Assembly: GCA_035575515.1 (NCBI GenBank)
Contig: DATLXU010000099.1
Location: 1 to 57,052, forward strand
Length of the DNA: 57,052 nt
Source: DATLXU01 sp035575515
GTDB taxonomy: Bacteria; Acidobacteriota; Blastocatellia; UBA7656
Reading direction: 5' to 3'
Both the position numbers and the translations under genes were made by a program. Positions 36,151 through 47,100 of the stretch are shown piece after piece; within the stretch, counting starts at the first letter, position 1; every line of letters starts with the position of its first letter. The notes under the pieces were generated by a model. It was not told the origin of the DNA and made no database searches. It saw nothing but the letters and a program-made list of their open reading frames with translations.

Positions 36151-39100
36151 ATGGTTACGCGCAAGAATCTCGTTGCTATCACTCGCAGCATCGTCTTTGC
36201 AGCATTCACTCTATTTTACTCGGTTCTATCAGCTATCGCGCAGAACTCTTCCGCGCCTCCACAACAGGCCGCTCAGCCGAAATGCAATCGCACGATCACA
36301 GCTTCCCTAGTAGCGCTCGATCAGGTTGTGATGATAAACCGGCTCGGCGCAGCGCGGCCCGGCGGGATGATTTATGCCCTTGAGCGCGATGTCGTGCCCA
36401 TTGACGCGAGTCTCGGATTGAAAGCGGGCAATGTAATGCTCAGGTCCGACAAGCGCCCGCGCCCCATTGTGCTGCGCGTCAATATTGGCGATTGTCTTCA
36501 AATAAATTTCCGCAACCTGCTCAGCCGCACACAATCCGACCCGATGCAGCCCATCACACGCTATGCTTCGATTCACGTCACGGGCATGGAGCTTGTCAAT
36601 TCCATCACTGACGACGGAACCTTCACCGGAGCCAACCCCGCTGTGCGCGAAGACGACAACCCCTCGCGGCCCGACATCAACTTGAGCGGTGTCGTGCCGC
36701 CCGATGGGCGTGCGACCTATACGCTTTACGCGGCTGCCGAAGGCACTTTTCTTCTCTACAGCAAAGGCGCGGACTTCAACGGATTTCGCACGGATCAGCT
36801 TGGGCAGGGAATGTTCGGCGCAGTCAACGTAGAGCCTCCAACCGCCGAGTATTATCGCAGCCAGGTCACGCACGATGACTTGAAGCTCGCCACTAAGAAA
36901 TCACGCAACGGGAAGCCGATGGCAACACCGGCAGGTCAGCCCATAATTGATTACGATGCCCTCTTCCCGGCTGATTATGACAAAACTCATCCGGACGCTC
37001 ACAACCGCGCGTGCGCGCCCGTCTTAAAGATGGTTGACATTAAACGCTGGCCTGACGAGAGCGGCAAAGCATGTAAAGCTGACCCCGCGACGCTTGAAAT
37101 TTATCACACCGACCTCACAGCGATAATCACAGGACCGAAGCATGGAAGATTCTCGGAATCTGACGACAACCCGGATTTTCGACCGCTGCCCGTGAATAAA
37201 GACCGCCGCCAGCCTTTCCGCGAAGTTACGGTTCATTACCACGAGTCGCAGGACGTTGTTCAGGCGTTTCCATATTTTTATGATCCTGCGAACAAAAATA
37301 CGCCAACGCTGAACGCGGGGCAGGACACTTTCGCAATCAACTACAGCACAGCAGGCATCGCGCCTGAGATTATCGCCAATCGCATCGGCGTTGGTCCCGC
37401 GCGCGAGTGCGCCGAGTGCAAATTTGAAGAATTCTTTTTGAGTTCGTGGGCGGGCGGTGACCCTTCGATGCTCGTTGATAAGCCCGCGAACTTCCCCTGC
37501 ACAGATTTGCAGGCTGGAACGAAAGACCAGCAGTTCAAGCTCGAATCGAGCACAGTTGCTCTGCGGAATCAGCAAAGCCCGATGCCGCCCGCGCCATGTG
37601 CTCCGAGCGCGGAACCGAAAGCTACGCGCGTTTATTATCCCGACGACCCGTCAAACGTTTATCACGCTTATGTGGGTGACCACATCAAATTTCACATTCT
37701 CCACGCAAGCTTTTCGGTTCATCACGTCCATCATCATCACGCGCATCAATGGCTTCATTCGCCCAACAGCGACGACGGGCATTACCTCGACAGCCAGGCA
37801 ATCGGTCCCGGCTCATCGTTCACGCTTGAGCTTGTCTATAACGGCAGCGGCAATCGCAATCTGACCGTCGGCGATTCGATTTTCCATTGCCATTTTTATC
37901 CGCACTTTGCTTCAGGGATGTGGGCCTTGCACAGAGTCCACGATGTCTTTGAAGAAGGCACGGAGTTGATCGAAACCGGAGAGGGTAAAGGCAAGCCCAA
38001 GCCCGGCGCGCGCGCGCTGCCCGATGGAGAGATAGCTGCGGGCACGCCTATCCCTGCGGTCGTTCCGCTGCCGACTCTTCCCATGGCTCCGATGCCCGCG
38101 AAGGTCGAGATTGAAAACGGGCAGGTGAAAGTCGTCGGCAAAGGCAATCCCGGTTATCCATTCTTCGTTCCCGGCATCGCGGGCCATCGCGCGCCGCACC
38201 CGCCGCTCGATTTCGCTATCGGGAGCGACGGCAAGCCGCTCGATGGAGGGCTTCCGCGCCACGTCATTCTCGACGCGAAGGTGACGCGGCATAAAGAGAC
38301 GCCGACCGATTTCACCAAAGACATGGACAACATAAAAGCAGTGGAGCTTCCCGAAGACGGAACCGATGTTGAGAAGCGCGCAATCGCTTTCTTCGGACAG
38401 CGCCGCCATCCAAGCTTCACGCCCGAAGGCTCTTCGAAATTATGGAACGGGCAGCCAGCCGATTTCATAACCAACGGGCTTCCGCGAAAGACCAAAGAGA
38501 ATCCATCGGGCGCGCAGCAGGGCGCGCCTTTTGCCGATCCCGCCGTTGGTGATAACGGCGAAGCCGTCGGCACGCTGCGCCGCTATAAAGGCGTGAACCT
38601 TCAGGTGGACGCTGTTTTGAACAAAGCGGGCTGGCACTTCCCCCAGCAGCGAATGATGGCTTTGTGGAACGACGTGCCCGATCTGGTTTCAGCTAAGAAG
38701 CCGCCGGAGCCGCTCTTTTTCCGCGCCAATTCGGGCGATGTGGTCGAATACTGGCACACCAATCTTGTGCCAGGCTATTACGAGCTTGATGATTTTGAAG
38801 TGCGCACGCCAACAGACATTCTCGGCCAGCACATTCATCTTGTGAAGTTCGATGTTATGGCATCGGACGGCTCGGCCAACGGGTTCAACTACGAAGATGG
38901 AACCTTCAGTCCAGACGAAGTGCGCGACCGCATCAACGGCATCAATCAAACGGGCGGGCTGTGGTCTTATGATCGAAGCAGTCAGCAGAAGCTCACGCCG
39001 AAATCAATCCCTGAGCTTGGCGATGGTCCAACGCCACAAAGCAAAGCGTGGGTTGGCGCGCAGGCTACGGTCCAGCGATGGTACGTCGACCCGCTCACGA

Positions 39101-41997
39101 ACAACAGCGGCTTTGACCGCACATACATGACCGTCTTCACGCACGATCATTATGGACCTTCGACCCATCAGATGGTCGGCTTGTACGGCGGCTTGTTGGT
39201 CGAACCGAAAGATTCAAAGTGGACTGCGCTTGATGGAACACCGTTCGGCTCGCGCTCGGACGGCGGCCCGACCAGTTACGCCGCAAACATTCTCCCCACA
39301 AATAAAGCAGACAGTTACCGCGAGTTTGCTTTGATGTGGGAAGACCTTCAGCTTGTCTATGCGCCGACGAGCAAGACGAAGCCCGATTGTTACGAAGGCC
39401 AATCGCCTCCTTATTTCGATTGCAACCCGGTTGCTTCCCAAAATTATCTCGGCTGGGCTGACCCGCAAAATGTCATCAACTGTCCGAACTGCAATCCCGG
39501 CTCGCCGGGTCCTAATCCGCCGCAGCCGTTCCTTATTGCGGACTTCGGGCTTGGTGTGTTTTCGATGAACTATCGAGCCGAGCCGCTCGCGCTTCGAGTC
39601 AACAAGCCAACGACTAATATCAACCCGAAGGCTGACGGGTACGCAGCCGACCTGTCGCACGCGTTTCGCTCAATCGAGCGGTTCGATAAAACATTCAGCG
39701 CTCAGCCCGCTCCGGGAAGTCCGATTGTTCCCGGCTGCACATCGGCTGATTGCTTCAAGTTCCCTCAGTTGCCGATAAGCGACGGCATGCTGCCGCAAGA
39801 CCCGTACACACCGCTCCTGCGCGCTTACGAAAACGATAAGGTTCAAATCAGGGTGCTCGCGGGCGCACACACTTCGATGCACGACTTCATGCTTCACGGC
39901 TTGAAGTGGAAGTTCGAGCCGTTCAACGCGAACTCAGGTTGGCGCAACAGCCAGTTCGTGATTCTTTCGGAGCATTTCGAGATGCTGTTCAAGATGCCGC
40001 GCACGGAATCGAAGATTGCCGATTACCTTTACAATCCGAGCGCGTCATTTGAAGGATTGGTCAACGGCACGTGGGGAATACTTCGCGCTTACAAGGGAAT
40101 TGCCGGCGTAGAGAAGCTCGCGCCGCTTCCGAACAATCCTACAGGCACGGCTCCGCTAGGCCCGCCCGTCGGAGTTCCCGCAGGAATCACGACCGATTGC
40201 ACAACGGGCAAGCCCTGCCTGCGCCGGTACAACATCTCTGCTTTGACGATTGCTCAGGCGCTTGGGCCAAACGCAACTTTGAAGTACAACTCGCGCGGGG
40301 TCGCTATGTCTGCCAATCAGTATGATTCCGCTCATCCGATTGAAGACCCCAACGCGATAATCTACGTGCGCGATGAAGATATTGACCCGAAGACAGGAAT
40401 GCTCAAAGAAGGCTTGAAGATAGAGCCGCTCGTGTTGCGCGCGGCGGCGGGCGATTGGATTCAAGTTACGTTGAGCAATCGCTTAGATAAGACGGAGCCT
40501 GTATTTACTCAGGCTCAATCGGCGTCGCGTCCCGGCGGACAAGTCCCATACTCAAACGCTTACGCCAGCGTCAATATCTACACTTCGACGAGCATAGGGC
40601 TGCACGCGCAGCTCGTCGGCTACGACATCACTAAAGGCGACGGCGCGAACGTCGGACTCAATCCGATTCAAACTGTCTCGCCTGACGATGCGAAATGTCC
40701 TTCTACGAATGTGCCGTGCAAACAGTACCTGTGGTACGCGGGCGACATCACGATAAAAGATGACGGGAAGCCTGAGTATAAGCCTGTCGAGTTCGGCGCG
40801 ATTAATCTTATGCCGTCAGACCGCTTGATGCATGTTTACAGAGGTTTGTTCGGCGGGATGATAATCGAACCCGTAGGCGCGACATGGATTGAAGACCCAG
40901 ACTCGCGCGCTTCGGCTACGGTCTTCAAGCGAGACACGGCAACGGGCAAAGAATCTGCGTTCCGCGAATTCGTCTTGATGACGCAGGACGATGTTGATTT
41001 GAACATCAACAACGTATCGCTCTACACGCAGGGCAATCCGCTCTCGGCGTTCAACTATCGCACTGAGCCGTTCTTCTATCGCTACGGTTCAAGGCTAACG
41101 GGATTGTGGCTTCCGTCTCCGGGCACGAATCCGCCTTCCAACTGGGCGAATCTTTCTGCGACAGACGAAGCCAATATCAGCAATCTCTACTGGACGGGCA
41201 CGGACACGAAATCGGCTGTGTCGAACTGGTTGGTATCAGCCGAACCTCAAACGCCGACGTTTCGCGCGCCAGCGTTTATGCCGGTTCGATTCCGATTGCT
41301 CAACCCTGGCGGGATAGGCGACAACCAGCAGGTCTTCGAGCTGACGGGCCACGTCTGGCAGGAGGAACCGTACAAGAAAGACTCGACTGAAATCACCGAC
41401 GGCATCGGCAAAGAGATCAACCCGTTTTCTAACTGGACCGGAACAACGCCGAATTATGGGCCAAGCTCGCACTATGAAGTCGTGATTGGAAGCGCGGGCG
41501 GAAGGTTCGGCATCGAGGGCGATTACCTCTATCGCAGTTGGACCGCGTCTCAGTACCAGGTCGGGCTGTGGGGATTGTTCCGAGTCGCGCCGGGCCGAAG
41601 CGACGGCGATTATCCAGATACTCTCGCCATCACGAGCGTTGAGGCGGATGCGTCATCGGGCACTTACACGGTCAAAGGATTTGCGACTGTCTATCCGAAG
41701 ACTCGCAGCTATGCGAAGTACGTCACGCTCAGTTGCGGATGCATCGGTTCCGAAGAGCAAGGCGGCAACACCGCGCCCGTTGACAGTCACGGCTGGTGGA
41801 GTTGCCAAGCGAAAGGCGATGTGCCTGAAAAGATCACTGTGACATCACCGCACGGCGGCGAGGCTGTCTTTTACGACTACGCGAAGATGGGCGGACGGCC
41901 TCCTGTCACAACGCTGGTTGAACCAGCGCCGATGATGAAGGCGCAACCCGCTGCGCCGCGCCGCGCTCGACCGAAAGCCAGACGACCGAGAAACTGA
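36151..41997 (+). CDS. Giant secreted multicopper oxidase (MnxG/McoA-like)
   Basis: 1948 aa with AAGGAG before the ATG and a signal peptide (residues 1-31, ending AIAQ). Several cupredoxin domains follow. Copper motifs are visible at H524-H534 (HHVHHHHAHQW), H579-C580-H581 with H585 and M590 (HCHFYPHFASGMW, the type-1 site plus two trinuclear-site ligands), H894-I-H896 and H998-D-H1000. Further His sit at 1240-1249 (AHTSMHDFMLH). About six beta-sandwich domains can be traced, of which the last three lack a full copper set. Size, domain number and HCHFYPHF resemble manganese- or iron-oxidising MnxG/McoA-type oxidases rather than laccases; the substrate is inferred only. First gene of a four-gene operon. 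Confidence 0.9.
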   Translation: MVTRKNLVAITRSIVFAAFTLFYSVLSAIAQNSSAPPQQAAQPKCNRTITASLVALDQVVMINRLGAARPGGMIYALERDVVPIDASLGLKAGNVMLRSDKRPRPIVLRVNIGDCLQINFRNLLSRTQSDPMQPITRYASIHVTGMELVNSITDDGTFTGANPAVREDDNPSRPDINLSGVVPPDGRATYTLYAAAEGTFLLYSKGADFNGFRTDQLGQGMFGAVNVEPPTAEYYRSQVTHDDLKLATKKSRNGKPMATPAGQPIIDYDALFPADYDKTHPDAHNRACAPVLKMVDIKRWPDESGKACKADPATLEIYHTDLTAIITGPKHGRFSESDDNPDFRPLPVNKDRRQPFREVTVHYHESQDVVQAFPYFYDPANKNTPTLNAGQDTFAINYSTAGIAPEIIANRIGVGPARECAECKFEEFFLSSWAGGDPSMLVDKPANFPCTDLQAGTKDQQFKLESSTVALRNQQSPMPPAPCAPSAEPKATRVYYPDDPSNVYHAYVGDHIKFHILHASFSVHHVHHHHAHQWLHSPNSDDGHYLDSQAIGPGSSFTLELVYNGSGNRNLTVGDSIFHCHFYPHFASGMWALHRVHDVFEEGTELIETGEGKGKPKPGARALPDGEIAAGTPIPAVVPLPTLPMAPMPAKVEIENGQVKVVGKGNPGYPFFVPGIAGHRAPHPPLDFAIGSDGKPLDGGLPRHVILDAKVTRHKETPTDFTKDMDNIKAVELPEDGTDVEKRAIAFFGQRRHPSFTPEGSSKLWNGQPADFITNGLPRKTKENPSGAQQGAPFADPAVGDNGEAVGTLRRYKGVNLQVDAVLNKAGWHFPQQRMMALWNDVPDLVSAKKPPEPLFFRANSGDVVEYWHTNLVPGYYELDDFEVRTPTDILGQHIHLVKFDVMASDGSANGFNYEDGTFSPDEVRDRINGINQTGGLWSYDRSSQQKLTPKSIPELGDGPTPQSKAWVGAQATVQRWYVDPLTNNSGFDRTYMTVFTHDHYGPSTHQMVGLYGGLLVEPKDSKWTALDGTPFGSRSDGGPTSYAANILPTNKADSYREFALMWEDLQLVYAPTSKTKPDCYEGQSPPYFDCNPVASQNYLGWADPQNVINCPNCNPGSPGPNPPQPFLIADFGLGVFSMNYRAEPLALRVNKPTTNINPKADGYAADLSHAFRSIERFDKTFSAQPAPGSPIVPGCTSADCFKFPQLPISDGMLPQDPYTPLLRAYENDKVQIRVLAGAHTSMHDFMLHGLKWKFEPFNANSGWRNSQFVILSEHFEMLFKMPRTESKIADYLYNPSASFEGLVNGTWGILRAYKGIAGVEKLAPLPNNPTGTAPLGPPVGVPAGITTDCTTGKPCLRRYNISALTIAQALGPNATLKYNSRGVAMSANQYDSAHPIEDPNAIIYVRDEDIDPKTGMLKEGLKIEPLVLRAAAGDWIQVTLSNRLDKTEPVFTQAQSASRPGGQVPYSNAYASVNIYTSTSIGLHAQLVGYDITKGDGANVGLNPIQTVSPDDAKCPSTNVPCKQYLWYAGDITIKDDGKPEYKPVEFGAINLMPSDRLMHVYRGLFGGMIIEPVGATWIEDPDSRASATVFKRDTATGKESAFREFVLMTQDDVDLNINNVSLYTQGNPLSAFNYRTEPFFYRYGSRLTGLWLPSPGTNPPSNWANLSATDEANISNLYWTGTDTKSAVSNWLVSAEPQTPTFRAPAFMPVRFRLLNPGGIGDNQQVFELTGHVWQEEPYKKDSTEITDGIGKEINPFSNWTGTTPNYGPSSHYEVVIGSAGGRFGIEGDYLYRSWTASQYQVGLWGLFRVAPGRSDGDYPDTLAITSVEADASSGTYTVKGFATVYPKTRSYAKYVTLSCGCIGSEEQGGNTAPVDSHGWWSCQAKGDVPEKITVTSPHGGEAVFYDYAKMGGRPPVTTLVEPAPMMKAQPAAPRRARPKARRPRN

Positions 41998-42030
41998 GGC
42001 GAAAGAGACAGGGCTGCTTTGAGGGGAACG

Positions 42031-44097
42031 ATGAACCGCAGAGGACGCAGAGTTAACGTCGAGGCGCGCAGGGCTATTGCCTTAAGCCTCTGCGAAACTC
42101 TGCGCGCACTCTGCGCTCTCTGCGGTGAAAATCAACCTCGCATAATTAATCGAAAGTTCAACTTGCCAACTTTGATTCGCGGTCTGCTCGCTTGTCTTTG
42201 CTTTATCTCACTAATCACAAATCAATCAACCGTCTTCGCGCAGCAGGCAAAAAGTGCAAGTGAAAAATCAGTTGAGTCGAAAAACAGAATCGTCAGCAAC
42301 GGAGTCGCCGTTGAAATGAGCGTTGAGCCTGCAAGCAAGAACAAGCAACTCGTCGAAGGCAATGTGGCGCTCGTTCAATTCAGGATTTCAGACGCGGCTA
42401 CCGGAACCGCGATTTCAAATGCGCAGCCAGCCGCGTGGATGAATCTCAGGAAAGAAGGCCAGGCTGATGCGCCTGCTGACTGCATGCGAAAAGCGGCTGA
42501 TTACCTGAGCGGCAGCCTGCTCACTCGCCCGACTGTTGATTTGAACAGCTACTACGTTCTCGCATTGAACGACGACGCGACGGTGAGCGTCGTTGATCCG
42601 CTGTTCGGGTTCGGCGGGACGAAGTTGCTCGCGATGCTATTTTTGAAATCAGCCGGAGAAGACTGGGCGCTCACTCAGGACCAATCGCTGCTGTTCGTAT
42701 CAATGCCCGACTCGAATCAAGTCGCCGTTGCCGATGCGACCGCGTGGAAGGTCATAACGAATCTCGATGTTGGCCCGCGCCCGACGCGTCTCGCGCTTCA
42801 AGGAAAACTATTGTGGGTTGCTTATGGCGAGCAAGGCTCTGAATCAGGCGTGGCTGTCGTTGACGTGAGTGAGTTGAAACTTCAATCGCGCATCGCGCTC
42901 GGCAGAGGCAAACACGAAATCGCGTTCTCATCAGACAATCGCTACGCGCTCGCCACAAGCAGAGACGACTGTCTGGCGTCAATCATTGACGCAGCGAAGC
43001 TCGAAAAAATTGCCGACGTTAAGACAGGCGGCAAGCTCAGTTCAATCGCATTCTCTCCACGCGCTCAACTTTTTTACGTTACTGACGAAGCAAGCGGCGA
43101 CATCATTGCGATTGACGCAAGCCGTCAAAAAATCGTCTCACGTATAAAAGCAGAGCCGGGCATTGCTCAAATCCGCCTTGCGCCGGATGGCCGCTTTGCC
43201 TTTGTCGCCAATTCATCGAAGAACCTTGTTCACATCCTTGATGCGACGACGAATCGGATAATACAGACGGCGGACATTGACGGCGGGCCGGATCAAATTA
43301 CTTTCACATCAAACCTCGCTTACGTGCGCCGCCGCGCGAGCGAGATAGTTCTGATGATACCGCTCGCGCAGATTGGCCAGGCGGACAAGCCTGTCCCAGT
43401 AGTTGATTTTCCCGGCGGGCAGCTTCCCTTTGGAAAAACTACGCGGCCCGCGCTCGCAGACACAATCGTTCAAGCGCCCGACGCGAACGCCGTGCTTGTG
43501 GCCAACCCGGCGGACAAAGCTATCTATTACTACAAGGAGGGCATGGCTGCGCCGATGGGCAGCTTCAGCAACTACAGCCGCGAGCCTCGCGCCGTGATGG
43601 TTGTTGACCGCAGCCTCAAAGAGACTGCGCCTGGCATTTATTCAACCGTCGCGAAGCTGAATCAACCGGGCGCGTACTCGGTCGTCTTCTTCCTGGATTC
43701 GCCGCGCGTCGTGCATTGCTTTGAAGTCGAGGTCGCGCCCCGTGAAGACTCCGCGCGAGTGAAAAAGAGCGTCAGGCTTGCGGCTCAATCGCTGATGAAA
43801 GAGCGCACGGTTCGAGCGGGCGAAAAAGTTCGGCTGCGAATCAAGCTGACCGATGCCGACACCGGGCAGCCGCTTGATGATTTGCAGGATGTTGTCGTGT
43901 TGACGTTTCTCGCGCCGGGCATCTGGCAGAAGCGGCACGCGGCCCAACCTGCGGGCGGCGGCGTTTATGAGATTGAGTTTACCCCGCCGCAAGCGGGCGT
44001 TTACTACATTTACGTTGAATCGGCGAGCGCGGGCCTTTCGATGAACAACGCTTATTACTTCACACTTGAGGCGGCGAGCGCAGCCTCATCCAGATAG
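42031..44097 (+). CDS. Secreted YVTN-type beta-propeller protein
   Basis: 688 aa from the ATG at 42031 (GAGGGG five bases before). Its first 35 codons lie in an inverted-repeat element. A hydrophobic secretion signal only begins near residue 48 (LPTLIRGLLACLCFISLITN, cut near VFAQQ), so a later start in front of it is possible. A YtkA-like beta domain (about 80-150) precedes a propeller with about seven blades (VAVVDVSELKLQSRIALGRG, FVANSSKNLVHILDATTNRI). A second immunoglobulin-like domain ends the protein (VRLRIKLTDADTGQPLDDLQDV). Likely a periplasmic scaffold or electron-transfer partner for the oxidases beside it. Confidence 0.78.
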   Translation: MNRRGRRVNVEARRAIALSLCETLRALCALCGENQPRIINRKFNLPTLIRGLLACLCFISLITNQSTVFAQQAKSASEKSVESKNRIVSNGVAVEMSVEPASKNKQLVEGNVALVQFRISDAATGTAISNAQPAAWMNLRKEGQADAPADCMRKAADYLSGSLLTRPTVDLNSYYVLALNDDATVSVVDPLFGFGGTKLLAMLFLKSAGEDWALTQDQSLLFVSMPDSNQVAVADATAWKVITNLDVGPRPTRLALQGKLLWVAYGEQGSESGVAVVDVSELKLQSRIALGRGKHEIAFSSDNRYALATSRDDCLASIIDAAKLEKIADVKTGGKLSSIAFSPRAQLFYVTDEASGDIIAIDASRQKIVSRIKAEPGIAQIRLAPDGRFAFVANSSKNLVHILDATTNRIIQTADIDGGPDQITFTSNLAYVRRRASEIVLMIPLAQIGQADKPVPVVDFPGGQLPFGKTTRPALADTIVQAPDANAVLVANPADKAIYYYKEGMAAPMGSFSNYSREPRAVMVVDRSLKETAPGIYSTVAKLNQPGAYSVVFFLDSPRVVHCFEVEVAPREDSARVKKSVRLAAQSLMKERTVRAGEKVRLRIKLTDADTGQPLDDLQDVVVLTFLAPGIWQKRHAAQPAGGGVYEIEFTPPQAGVYYIYVESASAGLSMNNAYYFTLEAASAASSR
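42034..42130. repeat. Inverted-repeat element of the CGCAGAG class
   Basis: Left arm with CCGCAGAGGACGCAGAG (42036-42052). Right arm with CTCTGCG (42096), then CTCTGCG again at about 10-11 base intervals to CTCTGCGG (42123-42130). The arms are complementary, but the inner period is near 10 rather than 7. It overlaps the 5' end of the propeller gene and lies between it and the oxidase gene. Confidence 0.65.
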
Positions 44098-44129
44098 AGA
44101 GTTTTCGAACGATTATTAAGGAGAAAAGA

Positions 44130-47100
44130 ATGAGCAAGAATCCAAAGAATTCAGCGGGCCGCAAAGCTGCGAAGAAAGAAGACCGCAAGCCGCGAAAGTT
44201 TGCAGGCGACATTAAAGAGATCAAGTATTGTAGGATTCATCCCGGACTCGGCATCGCTCGCGTCGGCAACAGCCCCGATGAATTTTTTATCGGGCCGGAA
44301 TCGCCAGGCTGCTACGAAGAACCCGAAGGCGGCTATAAAGATTCGCACGGTCGCGTTAAGCGACAGGGCGCGCGCTTTCGCGTTTACGCTTACGGCGAGC
44401 CGCAAGCGGATGGAACTGAAACCGTTTTGGGCGAGCTGACTGCTAAAGATGCCGACATCATCTGGCACGTTCACCTGGCAAACAAAAAAGCGGACTGGTA
44501 CGAGTTTCGCGGCAGCTATCGCAACCCGACGCGCGAGCATCCCGATCAGCGATTCATAAACATGACTGAGCCGCGCAATCAACAGATGCCCGGCCAGCCC
44601 GGCGACGAGAGCCGCCGCGCGCTCGTCATTGATCCCGGCCCGCGAACCATCACAGGCCGCAATCAAAAAGGCGTTAGATTGGACGGGACATTCGGCCCGC
44701 TGCCGCTCGTCGAGCCTCCGCCGCCTAATATGTTTCCGGGTCAAGGCTTCAACGCAACTATCTTCAACGGCCCGATTCCTGAAAGCGTGCGCGATTCAAT
44801 AGCGGGCGCAAAGGGCGCGCAACGGAGTCAAAGCGCAGAATCAGAATCAAAGCCTGAAAAGATCAAGATGTCGAGAAAAGTTGATGTTCATCTCGGCGAG
44901 CTGCGCACGGATGAGGCGGGGCGATTGATTGTTTTGGGAGGTCACGGCAAAAGCGCGACTGTCTGGGACAACGAGATCGGGACTTATCCGAATTATCCCG
45001 CGAATGATCAGTTCTATTTTTCAAATAATGACTTCTGGCACGACGACACTTCGGACGGGCCTATCACGGCGCACGTCACGTTGAAAGACGGCAGACACCT
45101 TGAAGTGCGCGGCAGCGCGTGGGTGCTTGTCGCGCCGCCGAAGTTCGCGCCCGCGCACATTAATCTCACGACTCTTTATGAAACCGCTGAGCAAGCTGCG
45201 CGCGAGAAGTTTCCTGAAAAGTTTCCTTCCGACGACAAGGTCTATTTCATGCGCGACATCTATCCTATCTTGAAGCGGCTCGATGATCTGCAATGGGTGA
45301 ACAAGACCGTTTATCGCGGGCACGGTCCTGATTCAAACGGGAGCTTTCTTTCGCCCGACATGCTCAAGCGGCTCGCGAGCAAAACTGACGAGGGCACGCC
45401 GCCGGGCGAGCTTCGACCGAGTCAGTTGCGCCGTAGCGTCTTTAAGCGAATCCGCAATCCTCATCTCAAGCCCGGCTCGCCCGAAGCGGCTCGTCAGGAC
45501 AATTACGACTTTATGCCGCAGATGTTCGGCGACAACGGCGAGCCGAGTTATTCGAGCGCGCGAGTGCCGCAGCCTGAGCCGGGAGCGGCGCTGTTTCAAA
45601 CTCTGCTGACAAGTCAGTACGACAAGCTCGAACGCTGGGCGCGCGGCGATTTTGAAGAGGGCTACCCGCCCGACTGGGTTGATGGAGTGGAGCTATCGCA
45701 ACTGCCTGCTGACTTGCAGCCGCGCGCATTGGATCGCGCTGCGCTCCACCCGTGCGTCGGCGGTCCGTTTTTCCCCGGCATCGAAATGACCTACATTGCA
45801 ACGTTTGAGGAGACGTGGTCAGAGCCGTTCCGAATTAACGATAAGGTTTATGAGGCGGGCGACATAACGAAATTCATGGCGTTGCCGTGGCAGGCTGACT
45901 TTTATGAGTGCAATCTGAACTGGTGGCCCGCGCAGCGACCCGATGACATCGTGACCGAGAGCGAGTACAACGCCGTGCTGCCGAGTTATGACCCATCGGT
46001 CACGCAAGAGGCGATAGGCGCGGCGCTCGCTGACCGGATACTTTGGGCGCGCGGATTGCCCGACCCGAACCTTTCAACGTCGTACCCGCGCGGCGACAAT
46101 ATGATGGTGAAGCATTGGTACGATCTGGGATTCGTCGTGCCGCGCGAAGGACCGAAAGGGCCTGACGGCGAGCCGCAGACCGTTTACATCGAAACCGAGC
46201 GCGGCAAGTATGACCTGCTCAGCGACCGCGAGTATTTCTACCTCTTGATGAACATCGAAACCTATCCTGATTTTCTGCCGAAGGCTCATCAGCTCGCGGA
46301 GATGTTTTTGAAACAGGCGTGGCAGAATCAGGAAGAAGCTGACCCCGACGAGCGATGGAAATTCTTCGAGTACACGCCCGAAGCTTACGACGCGAGGTTG
46401 AACGACATCTACAACGACTTCGTGCGCGATGCAAACAGCGACACGGTTTATGAAGAAGACCTCGGCGACACGACTGTAGGCAGCGGCACTCTGCCGCAGA
46501 CGAGACAGCAGGCTATCGCTCATCTTATTAATATGGCTCCGTTCAATATGATTGACGGCGCGTGGCTGCGCCATGCTGCGCCAGCCGGGCCGATTGACAA
46601 GGTTCAGGCGATGATCTTCAGCATCTACATGGACGAGATGGGCGACGGCAACGTGCAGCAGCAGCACTGCAACGTCTATAACGACACGCTCAAGAGCGTT
46701 AATGTCTATCTGCCTGATATTCACACGCGGGCTTTTGCCGAGAATCCGCAGATGCTCGATTCAGCGTTCACGCTGCCGGTCTTCACGCTCGCGATTTCGC
46801 TCTTCCCTGATGATTTCTATCCTGAGCTTTTAGGTATGACGTTGCAGCTAGAATGGGAAGCGCAATCGCTCGTGCCCGTCGTTGATAAGCTGAACGCCTT
46901 CGGCATTGACCCGATTTATTACGTGCTGCACGTCGGCATTGATAACGCCGCGAGCGGGCACGGAGCCATCGCAAAGAAAGCCGTCGAGATGTATCTCGAC
47001 TTCGTGCGCGAGAACGACGGCGAAGAAGCGATGCAGCGCGTTTGGAAGCGAATCTGGAACGGCTACGTTGCGTTCGGAACCATCGGGACTCTCGGGCAAG

